64,000 nt of DNA from positions 2,763,957 through 2,827,956 of the forward strand of contig JAUPFP010000008.1 of NCBI GenBank assembly GCA_036925085.1, read 5' to 3'. This DNA comes from Brachycybe producta. Its lineage: Eukaryota; Arthropoda; Diplopoda; Playtdesmida; Andrognathidae. Each line of letters opens with the position of its first letter. Position 1 is the stretch's first letter. Shown here piece after piece: positions 1-13,293 of this stretch. A program made the position numbers and the translations under genes. The notes beneath the pieces were generated by a model. The model was given only the letters and a program-made list of their open reading frames with translations. It did no database searches and was not told the DNA's origin.

Positions 1-914
1 ATCTTACAAAATAACTGCTAACATCAGCATGATTGCAGGTCCTCCCCATCACACATTTATATATCGACACCAAATAAAAAACCCAATCTTTCAAATTAAT
101 AATAGCTGGTGAGTTAGTGAGTTTTTTTTAGTACAAGTTGTAAAAAAGTAGTACTAGTAAACCAGTCTTGCAATTTGCACTAAACAAAATTGAAATGGGT
201 CCAATGATTCATTGATTCGTTTGAATCAGGAGTTAGTATTCTTACGTAAAAGTATGGAAATACAATAGTACTTCCTAATCCAAAATGAATTTTGCATTAC
301 TTAATGATATTTTATGACTTTTTTTTAAGTTTCCAGGACTTTTCTCTAAATTTATATCTGAATTTTCAGGTCAAAATCTTTAATCAAATGTGTGTTTGCT
401 TAAGTACAAAGCACCCTGCGTACGTTAATACTGTATATTAAATATGAAACAAAAAAAAACGGTTCCACTTTTGACTTTTTCTCTCTTTCTTTCTGTTCCT
501 TTCCCGTAATTTTCAAATTAAAACATTTTTTTTTCCTATAACAAAACAAAACAAATTGATGACCGTTGTGTGTCGCACATATACAATTAACTTTCTTTGC
601 CTGAAATGTCGCAATGTTCAACAAGCGCGACATAAATTTTGCTTTTCTGCATGTGTATGCGTGTGATGATGATGATGATGATGATAATGGTGCCGTCAGA
701 ACAACTAGAAAACAATGGATTTCGCCTTTTTTTCCAATCATCATGTGCTTTTCTTGAATGCATCATCATAATGGCATAAAATAACAACGACTTAATTGCT
801 GTTGTCTTGTCTTTTTTTTTTTTTGACTTGCCATGGCATTCAATTGCCATGCAGCCGTGACTTGGGATTGCCTTTGGGGCAACATAATGTAGTCATGAAG
901 GAAGAATGGGGGAT

Positions 915-968
<54 letters not shown>

Positions 969-2229
969 GGGAAGGAAAATAAGGGGGAATTGAAAGACTC
1001 CTTCTTATATAGGTGATCTGTCCGTGAGTGAGTACAACTTTTGCTCCAAGTTGTCACACACGGGAGAACACATCCAGAAGGCAATCAGGACATCATACAA
1101 AAGCCGACCAATTTGTTTAAATTAGTCTTTGTTTGAAGACGCTCTTGTACTATACAAGAAAGGCAACTGTGTTCTGAACAATGGCCAAATTTAAAAAACC
1201 GTTTGATGCTTTGTCTTCATTAAGAACTGTTTTTATCATGTACAACATGTTCAAATGTAAGAAGATAAAAGAAAAAAATTCATTTTGGGACGGAAATTGC
1301 AATTCGCAGTCACATTATTCGTTATTACGATCAAAAAGTATGAAGACACAAAAGACAACCATCTATAACCACTCCACCCCCAATCCGCACCAACATCCTT
1401 TGTCACTACGACACACTCAAAATTAAAATATTTATAATCAAAGGTAAATTAAAACGTTAATGAATGTCACAATAAAATAAATCAAATAACTAACATTAGT
1501 GAGTGTAAGCAAGAACACAGTAATGTAGTGTGTTTTAAGTTAATAATACAATCTAATTTATGTAAATCTTACCTTGTCATTCTGGGAGCTTCATTTGGAC
1601 TCTTGTAATTGCCTAACTACTAACTAGGGTCAATAACTTTGGGAGGGGTTCTGATTCCTGAAACCTTTGGAGCACCTGATTCGGCCTAGAAAAAAAGAAA
1701 CAAGATTGGGAACAAGTTAATTGTCAGCAATCATTAAATACAGTAAAATATATTACAATCTTCATTGGTCGCATATAGTAAACCTCAGTTATTAAACGAT
1801 TTACTTAAACAAGTCTAAGTTAACTGAATTACTCTCAGAGTTTATCTCTTGAGAGTAGCTGAATTCCTCTAAAGTAACTTGATTACCAACACCTTGAATG
1901 CAGTTATATTAAATATTTGGAAATATTAAAAATATAAAGTGGCATGTTTCCATTTAAAAACAATTAACAGTAATTAAAGGACCATTGTATACCACTTCTA
2001 AATGTGGTCAAGTACTAAAAATTAAGCTCACAGCAAGAAATAACACGTTTTAATCCCTAATAAAATGCAGTAAAGTTGAGAAATACACCTACAGAAAATA
2101 CACCTACAGTTAAGTTAACTACATTAATTTCAAATTTAACTATGGTTATTTTATTCTTTGGTTGTTGCCACATCAGAAAGCAATTAAGAGTTTCGATCGT
2201 CGATATTTTCTAACTCTCGTTATTCTGCA
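1..2229. other. Gene-free AT-rich stretch
   Basis: Contains a GAT repeat (664-684), an AG microsatellite (919-965), many A/T runs and a palindromic ATGCCATGG..ATTGCCATGCAG patch near 830-855. Open frames here are low-complexity. I see no gene. Confidence 0.6.
919..965. repeat. (AG)n microsatellite
   Basis: This is an uninterrupted run of AG units, about 23 copies. The flanks carry no gene. Confidence 0.95.
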
Positions 2230-2530
2230 TTTCATGAGCAACATTAAGGAGAAATTGAAGGTGTGTTAGAAACTAGAATGGTAGGTTAATCACCTAATAG
2301 TATTTGAAATGTTGATATAATTCAAAATAAAACTTTTTCATAGATAAAATTAAATTAAATCAAATTGACATGAAAACTTATTTTTCAAAAAAAACCTCAA
2401 GTGATTGTGGCTTAGTCTTCTAGTTTCAAAAATATTTTCAAGTTTGTCTTAATTTTGCTCCCTTCTTAAAAAAAACAGAATAACCTGAGTTCGAGTGGTG
2501 TTTCAAACAGCAATTTATTTTTAAAGGCAG
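2230..2530. mobile_element. Old palindromic repeat, CTAGTTTCTAA family, copy near 2.4 kb
   Basis: The left arm holds TTTCATGAGCAACATTAAGG and GTGTGTTAGAAACTAGAATG; the right arm has AAGTGATTGTGGCTTAGTCT, TCTAGTTTC and TTTTCAAGTTTG, ending AACAGAATAACCTGAGTTCG. The same ordered blocks recur in at least six other places in the window, which defines a dispersed fold-back family with arms of about 100-150 bp. Confidence 0.6.
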
Positions 2531-2532
2531 AG

Positions 2533-2796
2533 AAATTAAATGTGTTTAGGTGAGAATTATACGGAATCCAGTTAAGGACATGAATCGAAATAAAAAATTG
2601 ACTTTCTTATTAATATTTTAAATTGAAATACTAAATCAATATTTTTTCAATAGTTTATATATTATATGTAAGTAATAACTCAATATTTTCAGATTATTAA
2701 CTGAATAAATTGATTTCGACATATTGTCCTTCACAGGGCTCTGTAGAACGTGTTTAATATTTAAATGCATTTAACTGTGTATGTGTGTCGAAGATA
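2533..2796. mobile_element. TACCTT-family MITE, left end lost
   Basis: The copy has the same orientation as the one at 39947 and includes the landmarks TACGGAATCCAGTTAAGGAC and CACAGGGCTCTGTAGAACGT. The right end GTGTGTCGAAGATA is followed by TAA. The outer left end is missing; the match starts at AAATTAAATGTGTTTAGG. It lies directly after a CTAGTTTCTAA-family palindrome. Confidence 0.7.
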
Positions 2797-5700
2797 TAAA
2801 GGTTTTCAACTTTACACACACAAACATACAAAAAAAAAACGCAAAAATAAATAAAATAGTCAAACATTATAGATTGATTCGAAAAAGAAAAGCGAAATGT
2901 TATTTAAAAGTGATCTATCTACGTATGCGTGATGAACGCAACAACAAACATTACTTATAATTTTCAATGTTTCCAACATTTTCTTCCGTTCTTTATTACA
3001 CTGTAGGGAATTTGGCAAATATACTTCACATTCAGAAGTACCCAAGTCGTTTTATTTATCCTTAGGGTATAATAATTCAAAAAGGCCACTACATATAGTT
3101 AAACGCCCAATTCTACAATGTTAGAAAGAAAGAGAGAGAGAAAACCTTAGCAAAAATTCACATTTTTACCTTCTCTCTCTCACTTTTATTCATTCTTTCC
3201 ATCCACCTATAACCACTCCCACTCTTTCATTTTTTTCCCATTGAAAATTCAATGACCATATTACTTAGAATGGTCAAGATTCAAGAAATACTTCCTTATA
3301 CATATATATATATTTTTAGCTTGACCACTATGTATAAGTGTACTTGTGTAGATAAATATTGTGGAATAACAAATTCGTTACATGAATATATAAAATGTGA
3401 TTTGTATCATGTGATGCAATTTCATGAGTTGATGCCATATAAAAATTTTAAGTGTTGTTGTTTAACGTCACCTGTTTTGCGCCAAAAAGAAAAAGTTGCA
3501 AACCGTCGTCATCATCATCATCATCAACTTGAAAGAGAAAAAAAAAGCACTGCCAAAGTCACTCACTTGCATTGCTTGTGCTAAGTAAGCATGTTCCGCT
3601 TGGTGAGAGTCACCAGGTTTCGTAAAAGACATAAAAAGAGGAATAATCCAAGGACAAAACAGAAAACATAGTTGTTACTAATGTTTAAAAAAAAACATCA
3701 TTTGTAAAGGTGGTTAGTAACTTCATAAAGTATAAACGAGTGAGAAATGTACCTCTAATTGCGTTTAGTAGGCTGCTTTTTTTTTTTGTAATTAAACAAA
3801 AAGCCTTTCTGAGTCGCATCAATGACAGCGATGAGTAAGAACAAAAGTTTACATAAAATGCACCAAAAAAAAAGGCATAATGACGGTTCCAACCCCTTTG
3901 TGAGGTACATTATGATACAAAATGATTGGCATATGTGAACTGAAATTCAGTTTAATCAAAAAGTAAAAAATGCATAAAACTTACAAATTGTATAATTTTT
4001 GAAAATTTGCTTAAGTCGCATAATTTCGCTCTTTTCTTGTAAAAATCAATTTTTAGTCCGAAAACAATTAATTATACACAAAATTTTCTTAAACCAAATC
4101 GTTTTGGTTTAGCATTTTCTGTAATTAATTACTCTAGACGTTTAATTAATTCTAAATTTGGTATAAAACATACATTTTTTTTTATTTGCATGTATTGCAT
4201 TTTCGAGGTTTATTTTCTATTTGCATAAAATACCTATTTGCTAAAAAAAATCATGATGTACAATGAAGTTTTGGCATTAGTGGTAAGTTTATTTATATTT
4301 AAAGCTATTATGGAATAACACAATTCCTCAACAAGTATTTCAATTATCACAAAATAAACCCTAAAAAAATCACCTTATTTATAAATCTGCGACGTCCACA
4401 TTTTGAGATGTACCAACATTTTCATGGTCAATGACCATCCAAACGTCAACGTTTTTAAAGTAATTAACAAAAATATGGACATACTTGTAATAAACATAAA
4501 ATGTCTTATAGTCACGAATTTGCAAAAAACCAGCTATATTTACAGTGGTCAGCGTGTCAGTGAAGAAATATTTTATAATAAAAAAAAATATTACAACAAC
4601 CAAAAAAAAATCAATTCATAAACATAAATTAGGTACTTGAAGTCACGACAAAAATGAAATAGTAACGTTGCATAAAGCTTAGGGGGTAAAAAAAAATCTC
4701 GATAAAAAAGAACGTTGAGATGAGCTAAGAGGAGGTTTTTTTTTTAAATATTAGAAAACAAAAATTAGCATAATTTGTAGAAAATAAAAATTAGATCTTT
4801 AGATTTTGACTGGAATGACTAAGGATGCACATTTCAGAATTTCTAGATATGTTCTTGTTGCATCGATAGGAAAAGCATTGTAGTTACTTTTTCAGTTTCA
4901 AATTCGTTCAAAATACAGCTGCACTTAAAGAAAACATGGAGCCATTTATCAGTCAATAAGTATCCCTATTATGGGTATAATTGGGATTATAGATATAAAT
5001 AAAGTAAAGCTTATTCAAAGTGATCGTATTTGAGGTTATTACCCATGATTCATCTTAACCGAGTGTTATAATCATCCCCCTAGTAATCATCTGCTTTGCT
5101 CCAAAGTACAGTAATTATTTTTACTATATGCTGCAGTCGATTTCAAACAAATTGTCCGGACTATGTTCGTACTATACTGTAGAGCAATTTGCACACTGCA
5201 GTATACGTTCTCAAATGCATGCCATGTAAAGAGGGCATTATTAATTTATAGACCTTTTGAGATTATGGCTGTCTCACGCTTTGTCACATATCGTGAATTA
5301 CTTGTTGTAAAACCCCATTTCAAGCGTTATTTTTTTGTTTAAACTGAACATATTCAGCCACCACCATCACCACCACCTCCTTCACCTAACATCAACAACA
5401 ACAACCACCGTCAAATAGGTTTCTGGCTACCTTTTTAATGCATGCATTCAACCTCCCTCTCTCTATCTCACGACACAACATCGAGTCAATTAAACTTAAT
5501 GAATTTATACTTGGAAGAGATAACTTAAATCAAGAATAACCGGTGTTCGTGTGGAGATTAAGGCAAAATAACTAACCGCAAAAACACAATGTCAAGTTTT
5601 TTTACTCCTCCTCATGTACACATTTATTTAGATGACAATAATTATGATTTCCTATTGTCATTCAAAAATCGACAATTGCAGTCAAATATATACTGTACAT

Positions 5701-8700
5701 ATATATAAAACTAACTACATTTTGGTTAACCATCATCATCATCATCATATAATATTATATAATAACACGAATAAAGTTATTGACCTACACGTGTGTAACA
5801 ATAACAAAAGCTTGACATAATCAGTTTTCCAATTTTCAAAATTACTTTCTCGTAAAATATTCATATGATGAAACCCCAGGAAAAGTGTTGGCCACTCAAT
5901 TAGCATTTTATCTAACAAGTACAACAACTAAATTGCCAATCACATGATGGCAAAAGCTCCCTCCCCCCCCCCTCACCTCCATATTAAAAAGTCAAAAGTG
6001 AAGGGAGGAAAAACTGTTTCCAATATATTAACATTATGTACAGTGTTCAATGTCTACATGTCTACATGTATATTATTACCAAAAAAAAAAGGCCATGCAT
6101 GCCTCTTATAGTTTCACCTTTTGAGCCTTTTTGACTGACCAAAAGCCACCACACACTCTTTCCATATTTTCTATCTCGTAATATTTATCCATAACTTATT
6201 AATTAGACACCCATTATAGCCACATATTGATGTAAAATACTGGCCACAACAAACTTAATTGACATATTTTGTACAATATAAACATGTAAAAATAACACAA
6301 AAATGCACCATTTTGTATTGTTAGTACACCTCAAACCCTCTTCTTCACTATACTTCATTCCATTATCAAAAAAAAAAAAAAGTATTTGAACAAAGTTCAT
6401 ATTCTAATTGAATTATGACAAAATGTAACTTTGACATGACCTTAAGAAGTCAAATCAACGGCACCAACAATAACAAGAAACAAAACACATAGTGTGTTGT
6501 GGCCCCAGAACTCGACTTATATAATAAGAACAAATACGAAGCTGACATACTCCTCCTCAGCACAACAAATGTTTGGTGTTACTTCTTTTCTCTCTTTCTG
6601 GTACAACATTACACATGTTTTCCCAGTTAATTGCATTCCCATTCCCTTCAGGCTTACATTAATTTTTCTCCTCCTTGTCATGAAGTGTGTAGTAGTAGTA
6701 GTATAGTACGCACAAAAATAACATGGGATTTCTAAACAAGAATGTATGATGATGATGATGATGATGGTGACTATTGAGAGTCTTTCTCACTGAATATCAT
6801 AGTGATCAGTAATGTAATGATGTCTCATTATATACTACATCTAATCTACCAAACAAACCAAAATTGTTGATACCCCTCCCCCTCCCCCCTTTCTATTCGT
6901 GTCACTGTCTTTCTGTATGAGAGAGTGAAGGAGGGTTAAATAGGAAAGAATGAACAAGCAAAATGGCTAATTTTCCGTATAAATTAGTGAAAAGCCAGTA
7001 ACAAAAAAAAAAAGGGAAAAGAACGTCATGATATCACGGTATACAAACGACATAATAAGACTATAGTTGTTTCATTGTCATTTTGAATGATAAAAAAAAG
7101 ATACTAAGTTTGCTTGAAGATATAATATGTATAACAAAAAACTCAAATAAGTAAAAACTGATTAACTTAGTAACAATCAATCCAATTGAATAGATTTTCC
7201 AGATTTCAAAGCTCATTTTACAACAAATTAGTAAAGGAAATAACAACACAATATACTTTTTTTTTTGTAGTTGGAACAAAAGGGAATTTAATTGCAAAGT
7301 TTACAGAAGGTAAAAAAAAAACCCTTGGCTGTTTTATATAGACTAGTTGCCACCATGACACCATGTAAGACAAAAATGTGTACCTGTATATTTTACATGG
7401 TATAACTGAGAAATTGAGACACAAACAGGAGGTTATCAAGATATGTTGTTACTTATATTATAACAACAAAAAGGAGGTGCAAGAATAAGCTTCAAAAGAG
7501 TTAATTGATGACGAACGCAAAAAAAAAAGACATAAGAAAAAGACGAAGTGAGAAGAAATTAAAGGCCATCTCTACACGAACCAAGAAAATGTACACAAAA
7601 GTTTTCGCACCAATAACATAAAAATATATATTTTTCTTGAGGACGATCCCAGTGGTGTGTCTCTTTTTCGTTTCTTCTAAGAGTTTTCCATTTCTATCCA
7701 TCCATAAATGTATGTACAACTATTATTACACATGTTTGTTATATGAGCCTCTCGCTTCTTACAAGTATATAGATAGATAGATCTACGAAGAAAGAAAGAG
7801 AAAAATGTGTCCAGAAATTTTCACCAAGCTCGATAATGGTCACTTCAGACCAGTAATAGAGTTGTAACGAATCATTACTGACAGCAGAAAAATTCCAATT
7901 AGCCACTATTGTTTTGGGAAAAAGACGACGCAGAGAACATAGAATTTTAATGTTTGGCCACAACCGCCCAAAAAACCAACCCTAAAACATCTTCTCTCTC
8001 TCTCTTCCTCATCACCACATACATAAGGTACATTACACAATCTATTTCACCAAAGAACATTTCTAGTAAAAAGAAAAGGACAAAATTGCTGGTAAATGTA
8101 CAAGACTGCGTGATAAGTGTCACCTGAGGACTTGGCTTTTTAACAGAAACCACCACGGTCAAGAGGTTAATTATTATACTGTTATATAAAAAGTAGCAAG
8201 AAGGAAAAAGTATAGCAAACATTTCTGGTGATAATATACCAAAAAAGGAAGAAGAAGAAGAAATAAAAGAAGAAAAATATCTACATTTGTTTGCAACTGT
8301 GAACATGGTGATAATAATAATGATGATGATGATGATGATGATGACGGTGGTCACCATAGTTTTTCTCTCAAGAAATGTTGGTGTCTTTTCTTGTATATAT
8401 GTTATGTAGTCAGCAAATTATTACTATGCTTCATCACAACAATTCTCACTAACATAAATTCACACATAAGCCTATAACAAATAATACTGAAGAAAGAATA
8501 AAGAGAGAGAATAAGTGATGAGACGTGGGTGGTATGTAAGTGTACCCTGGTTAAGACCAAGGGAGGTCGGTGGTTTTTAAGAATGTATAGTATTCGTATA
8601 CAGGTGTGTGTGTGTTTTTTGTATTCTAGATTCCATAACAAAAAAAAAAGTCTTGTAGTGGTCAGAAGAACAAACAAAACATTGGCATGATCAACAACAA

Positions 8701-9508
8701 TCAACTCACCAAAAAACCTCAACATCACTATATAGTCACTCATGGTGTGTTTTAAAACACTAAAACTTCCATATATAAAACAATTGAGGTTGCTTTTATG
8801 TCTCTTCCGGGGTACTTCATTCTTTTTTTTTTCAAATATGTCTGATGTTTGTTGGGGGTGGGGCTTCTTTCTTTTGAATGACTTGGAATGTCTTTTTTCT
8901 GTGTACACACACATACACAAATCATCTACAAAAATATTCAAGTGGATTGACCAACTTTTTACATTATTTGCCATGATGTCAACCACTATTTGTTTGCATT
9001 TGATTTTCATTTCATGTCATTTTATTTCTTTAAGGTCATTCATTTTTAGGTGGATTTTTAGGTGTATAACATGATGTTTCTGAAAGTTGTTTTTTTTTTG
9101 TTCCAGAAGCAAAATTAACAAAAAAAATATTAAAAAGTTTCATAGAATTTAGTTTAAGTTTTTGAATTTGCTAAAAATATTTTCAAGATGATATCATGAA
9201 CAAACAAAAAACTATTTATGAATCTTTTAAAATAAACTATTTAAAAATGATTTTCTTATTATCATAATTAAAGATATTGTTATGAAAATACTTATACAAC
9301 ATAAGACTTAGTAATCTAATTTCTAACAAAAATTTAATTTTTAATATTTGAATGTCAGTGTGTGTTTTATTATACAAAACACTTTGCTTCCTTTGTCTAC
9401 ATGTTATCATCAAATTGCCGAACCTGAATAAGAAATAAAAGACTTCCCAAGGTTTCACTTTCAATATAACAGTGTATTCCACTGTTGCACGATTAAATGT
9501 CGAATGAA
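2797..9508. other. Gene-free AT-rich stretch
   Basis: Holds poly-A/T runs, GAT/ATC repeats at 5732-5748, 6747-6767 and 8320-8343, and a C-run near 5963. The 202-codon - strand frame at 8402-9010 is dominated by His/Phe/Thr runs from simple sequence, without a domain. Nothing convincing is present. Confidence 0.55.
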
Positions 9509-9653
9509 GATGAAGGTTGGAGGTGGAGGCTAGCAATTCTTCTTGTTACTTGTGTTGGAGTACATTCATTTGGTCTCTGGTACATTTAACACAGGCACCT
9601 TTAGTACTTTAATGTAAACTAATATCTAGCCTCCACCTCCAACCCTCTTCATC
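9509..9653. mobile_element. Fold-back element with GGAGGTGGAGGCTAG arms, copy 1
   Basis: This 145-bp segment starts GATGAAGGTTGGAGGTGGAG and ends CTCCACCTCCAACCCTCTTC plus ATC; arms of about 25-28 bp pair with a 3-bp offset. The centre includes TTTGGTCTCTGGTACATTTA, partly matched in the element at 36089. No target duplication is clear. Confidence 0.65.
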
Positions 9654-9733
9654 ATGCGAGATGGACTTTTGTGAGATGGAATCTTCCAACATGCGTATGG
9701 ACTCAATAACAAATACGGGTTTTGCTCTAGTTG

Positions 9734-9763
9734 ACCTCCATTGCTCTAAAGAGCAATGGAGGT
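9734..9763. repeat. Perfect short palindrome, related motif at 10618
   Basis: ACCTCCATTGCTCT and its exact complement, 14 bp each, are separated by two bases. A single arm recurs at 10618-10639 as AAGCAATGGAGGTCTATAGG, 0.9 kb away, in the orientation expected for the far end of a terminal-repeat element enclosing the minisatellite. The enclosed DNA carries no recognisable gene. Confidence 0.5.
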
Positions 9764-10387
9764 ATATAGGATCATGCAAGAAAAGGGGAAAAAAAGGATG
9801 TCTGTGTGTGTGTGTGTCCGGAACCCGATTTAGTTCCTCGAACAACTCAAGAACGGAATGAGATAAAGACATGCAGTATTTTTTATTTGATTCCGTGGGT
9901 CAATATGAAGCTCCTGACAAAAAATTAGAAAATTTTACCCAGGGGTTATTTTTTTATGAATTTTTTAGAAACAAATTTTGAGTTTTTGGTCATAATTTTT
10001 AGTGGGTCGAACAACTCGAAAACGGGGCCACCTACAATAAAATGTCATCAGACTTAAAATGATGTAAACATTCTGACGATGAAACTGGAAAAAAATTGGA
10101 ATTTTATAGCGATTCGATATATAAAATTTCGATTTTTTAAAAACGTAATTTTTTTTTCAAAAAATCTCGATTCTTCCTCTTTCCAGTTGTAGCATTCGAA
10201 AGGGGGGACTTTTCTATTATTTAGGAGGGGTGTTCCTTTTTATGTTCTGTTATTATTTTTGTATATTAGAATACATGTGACGTATTTTCATTTTAAACCC
10301 ATATTATTACAAATGAATGACGCATGCGCATCACATGTAACTATGTCATGTACATGAGTACATACATGTGTGATTATCTATATACAT

Positions 10388-10576
10388 ATGCGCACACGTG
10401 TGTACATGTGCATACACATGTGCACACGTGTGTACATGTGCGTACACATGCGCACACGTGTGTACATGTGCGTACACATGCGCACACGTGTGTACATGTG
10501 CGTACACATGCGCACACGTGTGTACATGTGCGTACACATGCGCACACGTGTGTACATGTGCGTACACATGCGCACA
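10388..10576. repeat. 30-bp minisatellite, about six copies, alternating purine-pyrimidine
   Basis: The unit is CGCACACGTGTGTACATGTG plus CGTACACATG, 30 bp, repeated about 6.3 times with nearly perfect copies after the first. Almost every step alternates purine and pyrimidine, and the unit is close to self-complementary. Because the period is divisible by three and lacks stop codons on either strand, all six frames are open through the array; none is likely to be a gene. Imperfect related sequence (GCATGCGCATCACATG) lies just upstream from 10321. Confidence 0.93.
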
Positions 10577-10639
10577 ATGAAAAAAAGTTGGTTATTTGAT
10601 ATATGAAAGCATATATTAAAGCAATGGAGGTCTATAGGG

Positions 10640-13117
10640 TTCCTTGAATCCCTTGTTTTTAAGATGTTTCTTATAAAAAAAAGTTTTCATCCGTTTAGTA
10701 CACTTTGCCTTAAAAAAATAAATGATTTTACTAGTGATACCACAGGAAATACCTGTTACATATGTCAAACATTCCTATAGTGTCATTTATTTCTAAATTA
10801 CATTTTCATTTTTTCATCTTAAGTTGTACAACATATCTACTTGGGTGTCATTTCAAACTGTAACGCCCACCTTTAATTTTCAATATGGCTGTCATTTAAA
10901 ACATATGAGATGATGAAAAAAAAGAAGGTATTTTGTAACAAGACAAGGTGTTTGACACTTGTAAAACTATAGTGTGATAAGGACAATATAGACTAAAATG
11001 TTAGACATACTGAAAAACATAGTAGAAAAAAAAATCTTTCCGTAGTACAAAGCTTACAATCAGATAAAACAACCCCCTCCACCACACTCTAAAAAAAACA
11101 GCACCAGGTACAAGCCTAAATGCACTTTAGGGTGGCACTCATCCATCGTGCATCAGTGACAATTGGCACACATTCCCTGAAGACAAGCAACAAAAAAATG
11201 AAGATAAGTAGAGAAGAGGGAGAGAGAGAGAAAAAACAAGACTTATTCCACCATCACTTTATATCAAGATTCATATATGAGTGTTATAGGTATACATGTA
11301 TATAGAGAAAGAGGGTGGAAGACCATGAGTAGAAAAAAAAGGTAATACATCAAATAGGTAGATGTGTATGTCCATTAGGCAGTCGTCGTGTCCGAAACAA
11401 TGACCAAGACAGATAACCAAGTTGCAACCGTGGACAAATATAGAATATCAGTAAATTTCAAACTGAACTTAAAAAAAAAACGTTTTATAAAGTTTGTTTG
11501 GTATCAGAAAAAAAAAACATTTGAAAGAAGTAACAATCCATGAGGACAGACACACTATCAAATTCGGAAAACGTAAATGATGCAAACAAGAAACATAAAA
11601 CATAAACCAGTTTATTTGTCTTGTATCATTTAGAAGTAAATTTAAAAACCAATTGGGGTTATCTTAATGGCTTTAACTACTACCAGCATTGATGTAATGA
11701 TTCTTGTAATACTAGTTAAATAAATGAATTTAGCATGTGTAATCCCTGACATTATCAACTTGATACCTGAAGCTAAATCTACCCAAACAATGTTGCCGAT
11801 CTAATGAAACAGCAATCAATGCCTGGAATTAGGATTTCTAGCAATGTTTAGTGAAGTTCTTTCTATTGAAAAGGTTACTTTACTGTTGGCACTGAAAATT
11901 GCCACAAAAGCTAACATTTGTCTATGTTTAAGATGATGGCAATATGGATGCCAAAGTTCATCTAATGTTTATTACAAAAAACTCTATGCTAAAAGTTTCT
12001 CTTTATTGGTTGTTCACTTGTCACTTTTTTTAATCTTGTCTTTTTAACTTTTGCACAAGTATAAAAAAATATGGCTGTCATAATTGTACATATATAATAT
12101 GTATATATCTCGAAGAAGGTCACAATATGTGGATTGCATGTTCAATGTTGAACTTATCAGTTATCTCAATTTTTTTTTTTTGGGCCAGAAAGAAAGAAAC
12201 GTTGGTGCTGACAATAACAGTGGTTATTTCAATAGATAAGAAAGCAAAACTTGCTAATAATAATTTATACATATATATATTATACTGCGCTAATATATAT
12301 TTCTACAGGGTACCTCATAATGTTTAGTACAACTTTGAGGCCTCATGAAAGAACAAATAAAATTACAACAAACAAAAATTATTTCACTAATTTCAGAAAC
12401 TTTTAACAGTTGTGTCAACTTGTATGGCGGAATGTTCTCACTAAAATTATTTTTCTCGTTGAAGTAATAAGACTTGGTAAACTTAAAACATGTTGTCTTA
12501 CATAGCAATAATTATAACCTTCATTATTACTTTACCCAAAGTAACCAATGTCGAAGAACTGATATCTAATAAACTGGGTCGTAGATGGCACGGTTTATGC
12601 CAAAATCGTAACAACAACTTTTGACACATTGAAGTGTACTTTAAAAATTGAGTTTTATCTTTAAGTTTGTTCGTTTTCTGTGAGGTCTCCAAAGTTGCAG
12701 TCAAACATTTTACATCACTCTGTACAGTTATTAAAAAAAATAGTCCTTGACACAAGGGGTTTGTGCAGGTTTAAGTTGAGTGACATGTAAGATGTATCAA
12801 CAATTGTAATGACAATCACGAATGCTAGTCATAAATTTTTTTTTCTCTCTCTTTTAAATCCATTTTCTAAAGTCACCCCTAAAGTTTCACCCTTTTTTTC
12901 TAATTTTCCTGTCTTCTTTCTAAACTAAATTATAGGAGCAAAAAAAAAACAAAACAATCTCAACCCACATCATCCTATAGACCTAACTTTCAAAACTATC
13001 ATCCTAACAACAACACAGTTTGACTTATTCTCAACATGAATTCGTCTCAAACTGAACTCAGCCCCAAAGGCTATCTTCTCCACCCATTTCGAATTTCTTC
13101 TTCGCTTTTTTTTTTAG
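10640..13117. other. Gene-free AT-rich stretch
   Basis: Mostly unique AT-rich DNA. An 85-codon - strand frame (12755-12498) is of mixed composition but matches nothing I recognise and has no supporting splice or start signals. Confidence 0.5.
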
Positions 13118-13293
13118 TTGCTTTGCTAACAGTTAATACCAAAGTCCTTCAGTGGGAATCACTAGCAAACCGCGTAGAGCTGAGCAAAGCCTTGCCCTTC
13201 TTGAACGCTTGCTTGCTGCTGAGAACAGAGCATTGTTATATGGAATTCTGTATAATACGTTGACTTGGTCATTCAAAGTTTATTAAAGAAATA
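13118..13293 (+). other. Weak candidate 3'-terminal exon with AATAAA
   Basis: A long pyrimidine tract followed by TTTAG ends at 13117, and the next 150 bp are noticeably less AT-rich than their surroundings. Two frames are open over parts of it. One runs from the acceptor to a stop at 13261-13263. The other starts only after a stop at 13134-13136 and reads through RRAEQSLALLERLLAAENRA to a stop at about 13285; it looks helical and Leu/Ala-rich. An AATAAA lies at 13289-13294, followed by a T/GT-rich stretch, as at a polyadenylation site. The two frames conflict and no upstream exon is identifiable, so this could equally be chance or a decayed gene fragment. Confidence 0.2.

Noticed and set aside
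8402-9010. A 202-codon - strand open frame
   Set aside because: Composition follows T/A runs and CA/GT repeats; no domain, no splice or promoter support, and it overlaps an open + strand frame of similar quality.
10388-10576. CRISPR-like array
   Set aside because: Units are contiguous with no variable spacers, so this is a minisatellite.
10324-10606. Six overlapping open frames at one locus
   Set aside because: All are explained by the stop-free 30-bp minisatellite; none has a non-repeat portion of meaningful length.
12498-12755. An 85-codon - strand frame of mixed composition
   Set aside because: Not low-complexity, but no recognised family, no second exon and no supporting signals.
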